A DNA stretch of 64,000 bases from Mesorhizobium sangaii (GCF_014207355.1 NZ_JACHEF010000001.1:682001-746000), one strand, 5' to 3'; positions 17,426 through 27,612 are shown, counted from the stretch's first letter. Notes: generated from the sequence alone by a model not told the origin. Translations and numbers: made by a program.

Positions 17426-18592
17426 CTAGAACGAGCGCTGGAAGCGGAGAATGCCGCCGACGCTGCTCTTCTTGTTCGCTTTGGTCCAGTTGCTGAAGTC
17501 GGCGTCGTCGAACTTTCCAGCATTGAGGTAATCAACTTCGGCCGTGACCGTAAAGCCGGGCACAACGGTGTAAGCAACGTTGGCGGCGACGCCGAGGTTC
17601 TTCCAGTCGTCATAGGAGATCTGGGCGTTGAACGCGGTCTTGTCGTTGAACTTGTAGGTGCCGCCGCCCCAGACTGCCCAATTGCCGCCCCACTGCTTGT
17701 AGAAGCCGCGACCTTTGGCATCGATGGCGTTGGTCGGATCGTTGAGGTTGTCGTCGGTGCCATAACCGCCGATGATGAACAGCGACAGTTCCTTGGTGAC
17801 ATTCACGTCCAAACGAACCTTGCCGGCCACTTCCTCGTAATTGCTGTCATAGGCAACGACGCCTGTGATCGCACCCCAGTCGCCCTTGTACTTCAAGCCG
17901 CCGACGACGTGCGGGACATAGCTGTCGATGGTGCCTTTGCCGGCGCCTTCTTCGAGAGAGACCAATCCCGTGAAGCCGTTGCCTGCGTCGAAGTAGTACT
18001 GAACGACGTTGCTCTCCTGCCCGCCATACGGAACCAGCGTGTCCTGGATGACGCTGCCGGCATAGCCGATGAACGTATCGAAGGCGGTATCGTCCTTGCC
18101 GACGCGCAGGCCGCCGAGCTGAATCCAGGCGAAACGCAGCGAGAGAGACTTGTTACGGCCTTGCCAGTCGTCCGCATTGGAGGCGGCCTGGTTAAGATAG
18201 TCGCCGCTGCTGTTGCCGTAGTTGAAGCGGGTCTCGGTGTAGGTCTTGAGGGTACCGAGCTCGGTCTCCTGACCGGTCCAGGTCTTCAGCGTGAAGCGGG
18301 TGTTCTTATAGTAGGTCGAGTGCGTGTCACCGGCGCTCTGGTGGTCCGGAACGTGGTTGACGCCATCGAACGAGCCGGCATCGCCGACGCCGATGTCATA
18401 ACGGACATAGCCGCCGATGCGCAGGCAGGTTTCGGTGCCCGGGATGTAGAAATAGCCGGCGCCGTAGACGTCGCAGATCTTGACGTATTCGGCCGGTTCC
18501 GGTTCGGCGACGACGACAGCGTCAGCCGCGCGCGCGCCGCTGACCGCGATCATTGCCGCGGCTGAGCCGAGAAGGAGGCTCTTGATGTTCAT
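17426..18592 (-). CDS. outer membrane porin (Porin_2 family), copy 1
   Basis: A 388-residue outer membrane beta-barrel porin of the alphaproteobacterial Porin_2 family (Omp2b/RopA type), giving passive entry of small solutes. A signal peptide (about 22 residues, ending ARA) is followed by the conserved VVVAEPEPAEYVKICDVYG and CLRIGGYVRYDI, and the C-terminus ends in a Phe (RFQRSF), as needed for barrel assembly. Two more copies lie at 38036 and 39897; ends are nearly identical while surface loops differ. Its leader carries a hairpin that holds the ribosome binding site. A strong terminator follows. Confidence 0.95.
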   Translation of the reverse strand: MNIKSLLLGSAAAMIAVSGARAADAVVVAEPEPAEYVKICDVYGAGYFYIPGTETCLRIGGYVRYDIGVGDAGSFDGVNHVPDHQSAGDTHSTYYKNTRFTLKTWTGQETELGTLKTYTETRFNYGNSSGDYLNQAASNADDWQGRNKSLSLRFAWIQLGGLRVGKDDTAFDTFIGYAGSVIQDTLVPYGGQESNVVQYYFDAGNGFTGLVSLEEGAGKGTIDSYVPHVVGGLKYKGDWGAITGVVAYDSNYEEVAGKVRLDVNVTKELSLFIIGGYGTDDNLNDPTNAIDAKGRGFYKQWGGNWAVWGGGTYKFNDKTAFNAQISYDDWKNLGVAANVAYTVVPGFTVTAEVDYLNAGKFDDADFSNWTKANKKSSVGGILRFQRSF

Positions 18593-18596
18593 TTTC

Positions 18597-18610
18597 TGAC
18601 TCTCCAGTCA
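18597..18610 (-). promoter_or_regulatory. leader hairpin with ribosome binding site in loop (porin 1)
   Basis: On the minus strand TGACT-GGAG-AGTCA forms a 5-bp stem with the Shine-Dalgarno GGAG as a tetraloop, four bases before the ATG. The other two porin leaders form the equivalent hairpin with different base pairs. Confidence 0.6.
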
Positions 18611-18784
18611 TAGTTTTAAATGGCTTCGGATTTGTGGCTGGCGGCAATGTTTTCCCGCCTCACCCCCACAATGAAAAATGCGCGCACCGCTCGCCTTTTT
18701 CCGCGGCGAACATACCCATCGACCTTCTGCCTTCAATGACGATTCCGGAAATAATCCCGATTCCACCAACAGATTAATTCCGTG

Positions 18785-18799
18785 TTGCACAAATAACAC
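18785..18799 (-). promoter_or_regulatory. conserved distal element upstream of porin 1
   Basis: TTGCACAAATAACAC on the plus strand recurs with one mismatch at 39404-39418, at nearly the same distance (about 195 bases) from the start of porin 2. It may be part of the promoter or a regulator site. Confidence 0.5.
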
Positions 18800-19395
18800 T
18801 TACCGTATTTGGAGTTGGCACAATTGGAACAACGTCATATATTCAATATACATTCACATAATTTCGCGGCTAACTATTTTTTTGAGACATCAAATTTCTA
18901 CAATTGCGCCCTGAACGCGAAATATGCGCCTGTTTTCGGCGAAAAACTGACTGGATATTTCTTTAACCTCCGACCATCCGATGACATCCGTCCGCCGATC
19001 GCGCTCTGGCGCTGCGCCGAAATGCAGGGCGACGCCTGCCCGGCCAGTTTTGCTTTTGCCGAGGCGATCGAACTCGCCGGAGCGCTGTTGTGTCGCTGAT
19101 TGTGACGGCAGCCAACCGTTGAAGACGATTCCATGTGGTTGGTCACGCGCCATTCGAGGCGACTCGTCCTGTAGCGACAAGACAGCCGAGCGATGTCTGT
19201 CCGGCGGAAATATCGGAAATCTTTCAGAAAGCGCTCGGGATTTTTGGCCGCGCCGGCGTCAATAAGAACGGGTCGGCCAGCGCGGTCGGTACGGACCTGT
19301 CGAACAATTCGGCTGGTCCGTTTCCAGATGCACGTCGACCGATCGGGCAGCCCGGCGACCTCTCATGACCAACCTGCCCGCCGAGAGGATCCGAC

Positions 19396-20199
19396 ATGAA
19401 TTCCGTCCCGAGCCTGGTGCGAAGGCACCAGCTGACCACCTTCTTTTCGCTTGCGCTTGGCCTGACCTGGCTGGCGTTCATCCCCTTCTGGCTGTCGAAT
19501 GGCGACAGCATTCCCTGGTTCACCTTCGGTCCTATGGCCGCCGGCTTCATCGTCGCGGCCCTGTCCGGCGGCTGGGGTTCGGTCAAGGCCATCCTCGCCT
19601 CGATGGTGAAATGGCGGGTTCACCCGTTCTGGTACCTGGTGGCATTCGGCCTGCCCTTCGGAACACAGTTGATCTCGATCCTGATCAATCCGCTGTTTGG
19701 CGAGACGGCACCGGCCTGGAGCAATATTCCGGCCCTCTCCGAGATGCTGCCGATCATAGCGCTATACGCAGTCTTCAGCGGCCCGCTCGGGGAAGAGCCT
19801 GGCTGGCGCGGCTTTGCGACGCCACGCCTGCTCGCCAGCCATTCAGCACTGAGAGGCAGCCTGATCCTCGGCGTGATCTGGGCCATCTGGCACTTCCCGC
19901 TCGGCCTGGTCGGTGACCTCAGCCTCTACAGCACGATCAATGTCGTGCTGGCCGGAATTGTGTTCACCTGGCTCTATCAGAACACCGGGAGCGTGCTGCT
20001 TGCCTTCATTATGCACGTGACGCACCAGAACAGCGTGCGCTTCCTCGGCAAGGTCTTCACCGGCGGCGACTATGTGCAGCAGCAGTGGATCGGCGTGGCC
20101 ATCTGGGCGATCATCGCCGTCGCCATCGTCGGCTATTACGGCACCGAGAGCTTCGTTCGCCGACCAAGGACGCAGCTTGCCGTGGCTGGCGCTGTCTAG
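19396..20199 (+). CDS. CPBP-family intramembrane metalloprotease
   Basis: A 267-residue polytopic membrane protein of the CPBP (CAAX protease and bacteriocin-processing) family, also called ABI. The active-site motifs are visible: GEEPGWRGF (about residues 134-142), HFPLG (about 172) and a later HVTHQN. About seven membrane spans surround them. Bacterial members cleave membrane peptides or have roles in self-immunity, but the substrate is not predictable here. The ATG at 19396 gives a normal N-terminus. It stands alone on the plus strand and is followed by a clear terminator. Confidence 0.92.
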   Translation: MNSVPSLVRRHQLTTFFSLALGLTWLAFIPFWLSNGDSIPWFTFGPMAAGFIVAALSGGWGSVKAILASMVKWRVHPFWYLVAFGLPFGTQLISILINPLFGETAPAWSNIPALSEMLPIIALYAVFSGPLGEEPGWRGFATPRLLASHSALRGSLILGVIWAIWHFPLGLVGDLSLYSTINVVLAGIVFTWLYQNTGSVLLAFIMHVTHQNSVRFLGKVFTGGDYVQQQWIGVAIWAIIAVAIVGYYGTESFVRRPRTQLAVAGAV

Positions 20200-20210
20200 G
20201 CGCGCAATGA

Positions 20211-20244
20211 GCGCGGTGTCCGAAGCCGGGCACCGCGCCTTTTT
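20211..20244 (+). terminator. terminator after CPBP gene
   Basis: GCGCGGTG pairs with CACCGCGC across a 12-base loop and is followed by CTTTTT, directly after the CPBP stop codon. Confidence 0.8.
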
Positions 20245-20355
20245 CGACGGCGCGGATGGGTATTGCTGGCGCTCGGGGAGCAGCGAAAGCCCCGCCAACA
20301 GGGCGACATCACGTCATCCGTGCATGGTCGACAAGCACTTCATCGATCCCCGGGA

Positions 20356-21288
20356 TTAGCGCGGGAATTCGAGCCCCATCTCGCGATAGCGCTCGGGGTC
20401 GTCGCCCCAGTTCTCGCGCACCTTCACGAACAGGAACAGGTGCACCTTCTGTTCGAGGATGCCAGCGATCTCCATGCGCGCTGCCTGCCCAATGGCGCGG
20501 ATGGTTTCGCCCTTGTGGCCGAGCACGATCTTCTTCTGGCTGTCGCGCTCGACATAGATTGTCTGGTCGATGCGCACCGAGCCGTCCGGCTTCTCTTCCC
20601 ATTTCTCGGTTTCGATATGGGAGGAATAGGGCAGTTCCTGATGCAGCCTCAGATAAAGCTTTTCGCGGGTGATCTCGGCCGCCAGCTGGCGCATCGGCAA
20701 GTCCGAAATCTGATCTTCCGGATAATACCAGGGGCCGGCCGGCAGGGCTTCGGCCAGATAATCGAGCACGTCCTTGCAGCCGGAACCGGTCAGCGCCGAG
20801 ACCATGAAGGTGCGCTTGAACGGCACTCTCTCATTCGCTGCCGCGGACAAAGCCAGCAGCGCCTCGTGCTTGACCCGATCGACCTTGTTGAGGATCAGCA
20901 CCATCGGCTGGCGGACATCCTTCAGCCGCTCGAGGATGGCATCGGCATCACCCCTGATGCCGCGCTCGGCGTCAATCAAAAGCAGCACGATATCGGCATC
21001 CTTGGCGCCGCCCCAGGCGGTGGTCACCATTGCCGTGTCGAGCCGCCGCTTGGGTTTGAAGATGCCAGGCGTGTCGACGAAGACGATCTGCGCATTTTCG
21101 TGCGTGGCGATGCCGCGCACGATGGCCCGGGTCGTCTGCACCTTGTGGGTGACGATCGACACCTTGGCGCCGACCAGCTGGTTAACCAGTGTCGACTTGC
21201 CCGCATTGGGCGCGCCGATCAGTGCCACGAAGCCGGAGTGCGTGGCCGCGACCTCCGTTGCCGGAGAGGTGTCTTCGGTGGCGGTCAT
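20356..21288 (-). CDS. era: GTPase Era
   Basis: A 310-residue Era GTPase that binds 16S rRNA and assists 30S ribosome maturation. The G1 motif GAPNAGKS, G3 DTPG, G4 NKVD and the C-terminal KH domain with VLGHKGETIRAIG are all present. It is the last gene of the leftward rnc-era group, 69 bases after rnc. The length is slightly above average owing to about 18 extra N-terminal residues. Confidence 0.97.
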   Translation of the reverse strand: MTATEDTSPATEVAATHSGFVALIGAPNAGKSTLVNQLVGAKVSIVTHKVQTTRAIVRGIATHENAQIVFVDTPGIFKPKRRLDTAMVTTAWGGAKDADIVLLLIDAERGIRGDADAILERLKDVRQPMVLILNKVDRVKHEALLALSAAANERVPFKRTFMVSALTGSGCKDVLDYLAEALPAGPWYYPEDQISDLPMRQLAAEITREKLYLRLHQELPYSSHIETEKWEEKPDGSVRIDQTIYVERDSQKKIVLGHKGETIRAIGQAARMEIAGILEQKVHLFLFVKVRENWGDDPERYREMGLEFPR

Positions 21289-21357
21289 GCCGCGCTCCCT
21301 TCCTTAGAGGGCCGCGCGTCGATCTGGACGCGCAAAGGACGCTCTAAAACTTTGACT

Positions 21358-22104
21358 CTACGCATCGTGCTTTCCAAAAAACGGCTCCGATTTTTGGGCC
21401 GATGCGTTGGCCCAGACGCCTTCACGCAACAGAAATGCCGAAGCCGCCGCTTCTTCGGCAGCCCTGCGGGAGCCGCCGGTGCCGGTGGAAGGCGCAAAGC
21501 CGCTGACCTGCAAGGACACGGTGAAGACCGGCTGGTGGTCGGGCCCTTCGCGCTTTTCGATCACATATTCGGGGCGCGCATCGCTGGTCTTGGCGATCCA
21601 TTCCTGCAGATCGGATTTCGGATTGAGTGGCTTTGCCACAACCGTGCGCGAGCGCGGCTCCCAGTAGCGCAGGACGAAGCGCCGCGCGGCGTCGATGCCA
21701 CCGTCAACATAAACCGCCGCGATCAGGGCTTCGACCGCATCCGCCAGATAGTTTCCGCCCGAGCCACGCGACCGCGTCTTCAACGCAGCGTCGGCCCGAA
21801 CCAGGTCCTCCAGTTGCATTTCGATGCCGATCTCGGAGCATGTTTTCGCATCCACCAGCGCATTGAAGCGTGGTGCGATTTCACCTTCAGGCGCGTCGGG
21901 AAATTTTTCGAAAAGCATATCGGCGACGATAAGCCCAAGCACGCGGTCGCCAAGGAATTCAAGACGCTGATTGTTGCTGGCCGCCTTGATCGCACTGGAG
22001 TGCGTCAAGGCGGTCTCGAGCAAGCGGAGATCCTTGAAGACATGGCCGGTCTTGGCCTTCACCAAACCGGCCAGTGTTTCCCCTGTCGGGCGCTTCAAAG
22101 CCAT
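21358..22104 (-). CDS. rnc: ribonuclease III
   Basis: A 248-residue RNase III, the double-strand-specific endonuclease for rRNA processing. The catalytic signature NNQRLEFLGDRVLGL lies near residue 45, and ADAVEALIAAVYVDGG carries the further acidic site. A C-terminal dsRNA-binding domain ends in AAEEAAASAFL. The ATG at 22104 overlaps the lepB stop by one base (TGATG), which favours it over an upstream in-frame start at 22152. Confidence 0.96.
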   Translation of the reverse strand: MALKRPTGETLAGLVKAKTGHVFKDLRLLETALTHSSAIKAASNNQRLEFLGDRVLGLIVADMLFEKFPDAPEGEIAPRFNALVDAKTCSEIGIEMQLEDLVRADAALKTRSRGSGGNYLADAVEALIAAVYVDGGIDAARRFVLRYWEPRSRTVVAKPLNPKSDLQEWIAKTSDARPEYVIEKREGPDHQPVFTVSLQVSGFAPSTGTGGSRRAAEEAAASAFLLREGVWANASAQKSEPFFGKHDA

Positions 22105-22853
22105 CAATTGACGAAGTGGAACAGGCGCGAAGCGCGCATCAGCGTCGGCCATTTCCAGATTTCGAGCGGGCTCGCCTTGCCGGCGATCGAGAAGAAAACA
22201 AGATTGGCGCGGCCAACCAGATTTTCAGCCGGGACGAAGCCGACGGTGAAGCGGCTGTCCGAGGAATTGTCACGGTTGTCGCCCATCATGAAATAGTGGC
22301 CAGGCGGCACGTTCCATTCGCGGGTGTTGTCACCGATCGAATTGGGCGAGATGTCCAGCGTGTCATAGCTGACGCCGTTGGGCAGCGTTTCCCGGTAGAC
22401 GTCGATCGGCCGAGGCTCTTCGGTGATGTCGGGATTGTCGATCTGGCCGGTTTTCACACGCGGCACGCCGACGTCGTTGATGAACAGCTGACCGTCCTTG
22501 ACCTGGATCTTGTCGCCCGGCAGGCCGACCACGCGCTTGATGTAGTCGACGGACGGATCAGGCGGGAACTTGAACACCACCACGTCGCCGCGCTTCGGCT
22601 CGGAGCCCCAGATGCGGCCCGAAAAGATATCGGGGCCGAAAGGCAGCGAGTAACGGGAATAGCCGTAGGACCATTTGGTGACGAACAGATAGTCGCCTTC
22701 CAGAAGCGTCGGGCGCATCGATCCCGATGGGATCGAAAAAGGCTGGAACAACAGCGTGCGGATGACCAGGGCGAGCAAAAGCGCCTGCACGATGACGCTG
22801 ACGGTCTCGCCAAGGCCGCCGGATTTCTTCTCAGATTTATCAACCACGCTCAT
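22104..22853 (-). CDS. lepB: signal peptidase I
   Basis: A 249-residue type I signal peptidase of the inner membrane, which removes signal peptides from exported proteins. One N-terminal membrane span (VSVIVQALLLALVIRTLLF) precedes the catalytic serine in SIPSGSMRPTLLEGDY; the general-base lysine is in DYIKRVVGLPGD, and the MMGDNRDNSSDSR box is intact. The start at 22853 follows GAGGACGAC; the longer open frame to 22934 runs into acpS territory and is unlikely to be used. Confidence 0.96.
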   Translation of the reverse strand: MSVVDKSEKKSGGLGETVSVIVQALLLALVIRTLLFQPFSIPSGSMRPTLLEGDYLFVTKWSYGYSRYSLPFGPDIFSGRIWGSEPKRGDVVVFKFPPDPSVDYIKRVVGLPGDKIQVKDGQLFINDVGVPRVKTGQIDNPDITEEPRPIDVYRETLPNGVSYDTLDISPNSIGDNTREWNVPPGHYFMMGDNRDNSSDSRFTVGFVPAENLVGRANLVFFSIAGKASPLEIWKWPTLMRASRLFHFVN

Positions 22854-22930
22854 GTCGTCCTCGATTGTGCGTTGGATGGTATAGAGTCTCGGCGCGCGCT
22901 GGGCAACGTCGTGCCGGTCGTCAGATGCAA

Positions 22931-23344
22931 TCAATGTGGCGCTTCTTCGACGGGCAACGCCTCGATGATCACAAAGGCTTGAGCGAGCGGGAAATCATCG
23001 GTGATGGTGAGGTGGATTGCCGCCCGATGGCCCTTGGGCAGGATTTTGTCCAGCCGCGCCCGTGCCCCTCCCGTCAGCGCCATGGTCGGCGCGCCGCTGG
23101 GCAGGTTGACGACACCCATGTCGCGCCAGAACACGCCCTGTGCCAGGCCGGTGCCCAACGCCTTGGCGCAGGCCTCCTTGGCCGCGAAGCGCTTGGCGTA
23201 GGATGCCGCACGCGCACGGCGGTTCTCGGAGCGGGCCTGCTCGAGATCGGTGTAGATTCTCTGGATGAAGCGCTGGCCGTGACGCTCCAGCGACTTTTCA
23301 ATGCGTCTGATATCGATCAGGTCACTGCCGATGCCGATGATCAT
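22931..23344 (-). CDS. acpS: holo-[acyl-carrier-protein] synthase
   Basis: A 137-residue AcpS that transfers 4'-phosphopantetheine from CoA to acyl carrier protein. It opens [16 protein letters not shown], with the Mg-binding Asp, and has [15 protein letters not shown] with the catalytic Glu. Its start overlaps the DUF2062 stop (ATGA), and lepB follows after 77 bases, in the standard alphaproteobacterial acpS-lepB-rnc-era order. Confidence 0.96.
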   Translation of the reverse strand: MIIGIGSDLIDIRRIEKSLERHGQRFIQRIYTDLEQARSENRRARAASYAKRFAAKEACAKALGTGLAQGVFWRDMGVVNLPSGAPTMALTGGARARLDKILPKGHRAAIHLTITDDFPLAQAFVIIEALPVEEAPH

Positions 23345-23940
23345 CGTGCGGCGGAACCGATGCTTCCGCCGGGATGAGTCGATTGCCCATGCCGCCTTGC
23401 GCGCTCGGCAAGGCGCTTGCGCCGTTGCTCACGGAAAGCGTTCATGCCCCAGCGTGTGATGCCATAGAACAAGAGACCGAACACCAGCCCGAGCGGGATC
23501 GCGCCGATCAGCATCGGCTCAAGCACGGGCTTCCACAATTGCGCGAAGGAAAGCTTGTGCAGCATCTCGCCCAGATGCGCCGGCGGACCATGAGCAGGCA
23601 GGCGGTCATGCAGGATCAACTTACCGGTTTCCCAGGAGGCGCCCCACAGCAGCGGAAAGGTCAGCGGGTTGCCGAAAAAAACCGCTGCAAGGGCCGCCGC
23701 CACCAGATTGCCGGCAATCACCCAGCACAGGATGGCGGCAATGGCGAAATGAAAACCCACGGGAAAGAACGAAGCGAAGACGCCGGCGGCGACACCGGCC
23801 GCCACGGCGTGCGGTGTGGCCTTCAGCCGCAGGATGCGCTTGGAGAAATACTGAAGCGAGCGCGAAAATGATCGGCGCGGCCACAAATAGGTACGCACCC
23901 GCTCGAGAAGGCCATCAGGCTTGCGGCGTCGAAAAAGCAC
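23341..23940 (-). CDS. DUF2062 membrane protein
   Basis: A 199-residue membrane protein of the DUF2062 family with the conserved [25 protein letters not shown] and [16 protein letters not shown] segments and about three membrane spans. The function is unknown. The only suitable start is a GTG at 23940. It is translationally coupled to acpS by a four-base overlap, so it is probably the first gene of the acpS-lepB-rnc-era operon. Confidence 0.9.
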   Translation of the reverse strand: MLFRRRKPDGLLERVRTYLWPRRSFSRSLQYFSKRILRLKATPHAVAAGVAAGVFASFFPVGFHFAIAAILCWVIAGNLVAAALAAVFFGNPLTFPLLWGASWETGKLILHDRLPAHGPPAHLGEMLHKLSFAQLWKPVLEPMLIGAIPLGLVFGLLFYGITRWGMNAFREQRRKRLAERARRHGQSTHPGGSIGSAAR

Positions 23941-24199
23941 TCTATACCCGTTTCACAGCTCCCGCGCCGGCACTTTCGGCCGGGCGTAACAGCACCATCT
24001 TGCGCTTGACGATCGCCCAATGGCAATCTCAACCTTGATGTAGCGACGCGCGGGCAGAAAAACAACCAAACCGCCTGTGCGGCGCGCGTTTGTTGCCGCC
24101 CTTTCGGGGCGGGCACTCCTCGCTTCGAACATTGGACAATCGCGCGAATTTAAGGAGCCGGCATTGCCGCATGGCCGAAAGGCGCGGCGGCGTCGGCGG

Positions 24200-24601
24200 C
24201 TACGGCAAATATTCGCTGACCTCGACCAGATTGCCGTCCGGGTCGCGGAAATAGACCGACATCATCGGACCACGAGCCCCGACGCGTTCGACCGGTCCAA
24301 GTTCCACCACCACGCCATTGGCGGCAAGCCGGGTGCTGACTTCGCCCAGCGGCCGGTCGGTGATCAGGCAGAAGTCGCCCGAGCCGGGCGTCGGCGCCTT
24401 CGCCTTCGGCTCGAAGGTGCGGCGGACCTCGTGCACATTGATCTTCTGGGTGCCGAAAGCCAGCGCTGTCGGCCGGCCTGGCGCATCTATGCGTTCAAAG
24501 CCCAGCACGCGCTGGTAAAAGGCACAGGTCACTTCCAGTGACGCCACCGTCAGTACGAAATGATCGATGCCTGCGATCATCTCCAATTTGTTTTCATGCA
24601 T
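24200..24601 (-). CDS. VOC-family (glyoxalase/dioxygenase-like) protein
   Basis: A 133-residue vicinal-oxygen-chelate fold protein with the paired beta-alpha-beta-beta-beta units: IDHFVLTVASLEVTCAFYQRVLGFE early and VYFRDPDGNLVEVSEY at the end. Metal-ligand positions look like His in IDHFV, His in NVHEV and Glu in LVEVSEY. The substrate is unknown. The start is notable: the ATG at 24601 and the codons for MHENKL lie in the end of a 49-base palindromic repeat. An alternative ATG at 24580 has GGAG directly against it, too close for good initiation. Confidence 0.85.
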   Translation of the reverse strand: MHENKLEMIAGIDHFVLTVASLEVTCAFYQRVLGFERIDAPGRPTALAFGTQKINVHEVRRTFEPKAKAPTPGSGDFCLITDRPLGEVSTRLAANGVVVELGPVERVGARGPMMSVYFRDPDGNLVEVSEYLP

Positions 24602-24644
24602 GTCGTTAACCCAAAACCGCTGCACACTTTTGGGCGACACGCAT
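24596..24644. repeat. 49-bp palindromic repeat, copy A
   Basis: The outer arms are ATGCATGTCG and CGACACGCAT (one mismatch) and the inner arms are CCCAAAA and TTTTGGG around an 11-base centre. An adjoining TTTGTTTT tract on the left belongs to the repeat as seen in the other copies. Copies also lie at 33308-33356 and 63322-63463. Confidence 0.92.
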
Positions 24645-24647
24645 GGG

Positions 24648-25226
24648 TCAGATATTGCGGCTGCCCGGCTTGACCGCCGGTATGGCGGCCAGCTCCGGCG
24701 GCAGCCGGTCGGCCGGATAGGCCGGAACCTCATATTCGGCGAGCGCTATAAGCGGCACGCCGACATGGGTCTTGCCGGCCGAACGGTCAATGATGCAGGC
24801 GGCGGCAACCACTTCGGCGCCGAGCTCGCGCAGGCACTCGATGGTCTCGCGGATCGACAGGCCGGTGGTGACGATATCCTCAACGATGACGACGCGCGCG
24901 CCGCTGGCGATCTCGAAGCGGCGCAGGCGGAATTCGCCCCCTTCCCGCTCGACCCAGATCGCCGGCACGCCGAGATGGCGCGAGGTTTCGTAGGCCGGGA
25001 TCAGCCCGCCGATCGCCGGACCGACGACGTAGTCGATCTTGCCCGGCACGCCAGCGCGGATCTTTTCGGCCAGCGCCTTGCACAGCCGCTCGGTCTTGTC
25101 GGCATGCATGAACACGCGTGCCTTCTGCAGGAAGACCGGGCTTCTCAAGCCCGATGTCAAAATGAAATGCCCTTCGAGAACAGCACCCGCCTCGCGGAAA
25201 ATCCCCAGCACTTCATCGGTGTTCAT
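24648..25226 (-). CDS. pyrE: orotate phosphoribosyltransferase
   Basis: A 192-residue type I PRTase that makes orotidine 5'-phosphate from orotate and PRPP in pyrimidine synthesis. The PRPP-binding motif [14 protein letters not shown] is near residue 115, and an orotate-site region [17 protein letters not shown] lies early. The ATG at 25226 gives the normal N-terminus [10 protein letters not shown]; the open frame continues upstream into the rsh stop region. It lies 25 bases after rsh in the same direction, so co-transcription is likely. Confidence 0.96.
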   Translation of the reverse strand: MNTDEVLGIFREAGAVLEGHFILTSGLRSPVFLQKARVFMHADKTERLCKALAEKIRAGVPGKIDYVVGPAIGGLIPAYETSRHLGVPAIWVEREGGEFRLRRFEIASGARVVIVEDIVTTGLSIRETIECLRELGAEVVAAACIIDRSAGKTHVGVPLIALAEYEVPAYPADRLPPELAAIPAVKPGSRNI

Positions 25227-25251
25227 TTCTGCCTGTCCCCACACAGTCGTG

Positions 25252-27480
25252 TCAGCCGTTGACGCGCCTTGCATCGCTGACGCTCGAATTGTCCTTGAGC
25301 TGCGACAGCAGCCGGTTGAGGTGCTTCAGATCCCAGACTTCGAGATCGATCAGCATTTCGGTGAAGTCGGGCGCGGTGCGCACCATCGACAGCGTATGGA
25401 TGTTGGCGTCGTTGGACGCAACGACCTGGGCGATATCGGCGAGCGAACCGGGCGCGTTGATGGCGGTGACCGAGACGCGCGCCGGAAACCGTTCCTTGGT
25501 GCGCTCGTCAATGTCCCAGCGCACGTCGATCCAGCGTTCGGGCTGGTCGTCGAAGGCCTGCAGCGCCGGCGACTGGATCGGATAGATGGTGATGCCGGTG
25601 CCCGGCTGGACGATGCCGACAATGCGGTCGCCAGGCACCGCCCCTTCTGGCGCAAAACGCACCGGCAGATCGCCACGCACGCCGCGGATCGGCACGGCGC
25701 CATCGCGCGGCTGGTCCTTGTCCTTGCGCGCCGCGCGGCCCGGAATCTGGAACAGCATGCCGGCGGCGTTGCGGATTTTCGACCAGCCCTCCTCGCGCTG
25801 CTTGGGCGCGGCGGTGGTGACACGCTCGTCCTTGTAGTCGGGGAATACCGCCTTCATGACATCGGTGGAGGCGAGCTCGCCACGGCCGACCGAGGCCAGC
25901 ACGTCCTCGATATCCTTGCGCGCCAGCCGGTGCAGCACCTGCTTCAGGCTCTCCTTGGTGAAGGTCTTGCCGGCGCGCTCGAAGGCGCGTTCCAGGATGC
26001 GAATGCCGAGACCCGAATACTGCTTGCGGATGGCATTCTTGGTGGCGCGGCGGATGGCCGAGCGCGCCTTGCCGGTGACGACGACCGATTCCCAGGCCGC
26101 CGGCGGCACCTGCGCCTTGGAGCGGATGATCTCGACCTCGTCGCCGTTCTTCAGTTCCGTCATCAGCGGCATGATGCGGCCGTTGACCTTCGCGCCGACG
26201 CAGGTGTCGCCGACATCGGTGTGCACCGCATAAGCGAAATCGATGGGCGTAGCACCTCGCGGCAAGGCTATCAGCATGCCTTTCGGCGTGAAGCAGAACA
26301 CCTGGTCCTGGAACAGTTCCAGCTTGGTGTTTTCGAGGAAGTCTTCCGGATTGTCACCCTCGGCAAGCTGCTCGATGGTGCGCCGCAGCCAGGCATAGGC
26401 GTTGGTTTCCTTCGAGATCGCATGGGCGGCGCCATTGGTCTTGCCGCCGGTGTCCTTGTAGATCGAATGCGCGGCGACGCCGTATTCGGCGATCTTGTTC
26501 ATCTCGCGGGTCCGGATCTGCAGCTCGACGCGCTGACGCGAAGGCCCGACGATCGTCGTGTGGATCGACCGGTAGTCGTTCTGCTTCGGCGTCGAGATGT
26601 AATCCTTGAAGCGGCCGGGCACCATCGACCAGGCGGTGTGGATGGCTCCAAGCGCACGATAACAATCCTCGACCGTATCGACCACGACACGGAAGCCGAA
26701 GATGTCGGACAACTGCTCGAAGGACAGGGCCTTGGCCTCCATCTTGCGGAACACCGACCACGGCTTCTTCTGACGGCTTTTCACGCTGGCCTTGATCGCA
26801 TGCTTTTCGAACAGCGCGGACAACGCCTTCTCGATTTCGGATAGCACATCCTTGTTGCGCTCGAATATCTCGGCGAGCCGGGCCGTGACGGCGCGATAGG
26901 CTTCCGGATTGATATAGCGGAAGGCGATCTCCTCCAGCTCCTCGCGCATGCCTTGCATGCCCATGCGCCCGGCCAGCGGCGCATAGATGTCCATCGTCTC
27001 CTCGGCGATGCGCAGGCGCTTGGCCTCCGGCATATGGTCGAGGGTGCGCATGTTGTGCAGGCGGTCGGCAAGCTTGACCAGAAGGACGCGGACATCTTCC
27101 GAAATCGCCAGCAGAAGCTTGCGCAGGTTTTCCGCCTGCTCGGCCTTCTTCGACACGAGGTCGAGCTTCTTGAGCTTGGTCAGCCCCTCGACCAGCTTGC
27201 CCATTTCGGGCCCGAACAGCTCATCGATCTCGGCCCGCGTCGCCGTGGTGTCCTCGATGGTGTCGTGCAGCAGGGCGACCGCGATCGTCGCCTCGTCCAT
27301 GTGCATTTCGGTGAGGATGGCGGCGACTTCGAGCGGATGCGAGAAATAAGGATCGCCGGAAGCGCGCTTCTGGTGGCCATGCTTCTGCATGGCATAGACA
27401 TAGGCCTTGTTGAGCAACGCCTCGTTGACGTCAGGCTTGTAGCGCTGGACGCGCTCGACAAGCTCATACTGACGCATCAT
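25252..27480 (-). CDS. rsh: bifunctional (p)ppGpp synthetase/hydrolase
   Basis: A 742-residue RelA/SpoT homologue, the stringent-response enzyme. Domains in order: HD hydrolase (about 30-180; SHPLEV and LLHDTIEDT), synthetase (about 235-350; with [12 protein letters not shown]), TGS (about 390-450; [28 protein letters not shown]) and a C-terminal ACT domain (about 665-735). Alphaproteobacteria usually carry this single long enzyme. ATG codons at 27480 and 27477 are adjacent; either may be used. It sits between rpoZ and pyrE, a common Rhizobiales order. Confidence 0.97.
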   Translation of the reverse strand: MMRQYELVERVQRYKPDVNEALLNKAYVYAMQKHGHQKRASGDPYFSHPLEVAAILTEMHMDEATIAVALLHDTIEDTTATRAEIDELFGPEMGKLVEGLTKLKKLDLVSKKAEQAENLRKLLLAISEDVRVLLVKLADRLHNMRTLDHMPEAKRLRIAEETMDIYAPLAGRMGMQGMREELEEIAFRYINPEAYRAVTARLAEIFERNKDVLSEIEKALSALFEKHAIKASVKSRQKKPWSVFRKMEAKALSFEQLSDIFGFRVVVDTVEDCYRALGAIHTAWSMVPGRFKDYISTPKQNDYRSIHTTIVGPSRQRVELQIRTREMNKIAEYGVAAHSIYKDTGGKTNGAAHAISKETNAYAWLRRTIEQLAEGDNPEDFLENTKLELFQDQVFCFTPKGMLIALPRGATPIDFAYAVHTDVGDTCVGAKVNGRIMPLMTELKNGDEVEIIRSKAQVPPAAWESVVVTGKARSAIRRATKNAIRKQYSGLGIRILERAFERAGKTFTKESLKQVLHRLARKDIEDVLASVGRGELASTDVMKAVFPDYKDERVTTAAPKQREEGWSKIRNAAGMLFQIPGRAARKDKDQPRDGAVPIRGVRGDLPVRFAPEGAVPGDRIVGIVQPGTGITIYPIQSPALQAFDDQPERWIDVRWDIDERTKERFPARVSVTAINAPGSLADIAQVVASNDANIHTLSMVRTAPDFTEMLIDLEVWDLKHLNRLLSQLKDNSSVSDARRVNG

Positions 27481-27612
27481 GGGCGGGATCTCGCAGCGGT
27501 GAAATGAATCATGCGCCGCACTGCTGTACGGCGCATGCCATAGATAGCCACGAAACTGCCGATACGGAAGTGCCGGACGATTATTCCAGCGACCTCCAGA
27601 ACGGAGGCTCGC

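Larger units (their letters stand above)
18593..19395. other. gene-free region, AT-rich porin upstream and unassigned
   Basis: About 800 bases with no convincing gene. The left part, to about 18800, is the porin 1 leader and promoter area; it shares short blocks, in the same order, with the region upstream of porin 2, including a 15-base element at 18785-18799. From about 18800 to 18960 the DNA is markedly AT-rich. Short open frames in 18890-19370 lack ribosome binding sites and family features, and I regard them as chance. Confidence 0.6.

Noticed and set aside
18890..19370. Short overlapping open frames in the gap before the CPBP gene
   Set aside because: No ribosome binding site, no conserved motif, and conflicting frames on both strands.
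20263..22296. Long plus-strand open frame opposite era and rnc
   Set aside because: Antisense shadow of two conserved genes.
25039..26844. Long plus-strand open frame opposite rsh
   Set aside because: Antisense shadow; no start context or motif.
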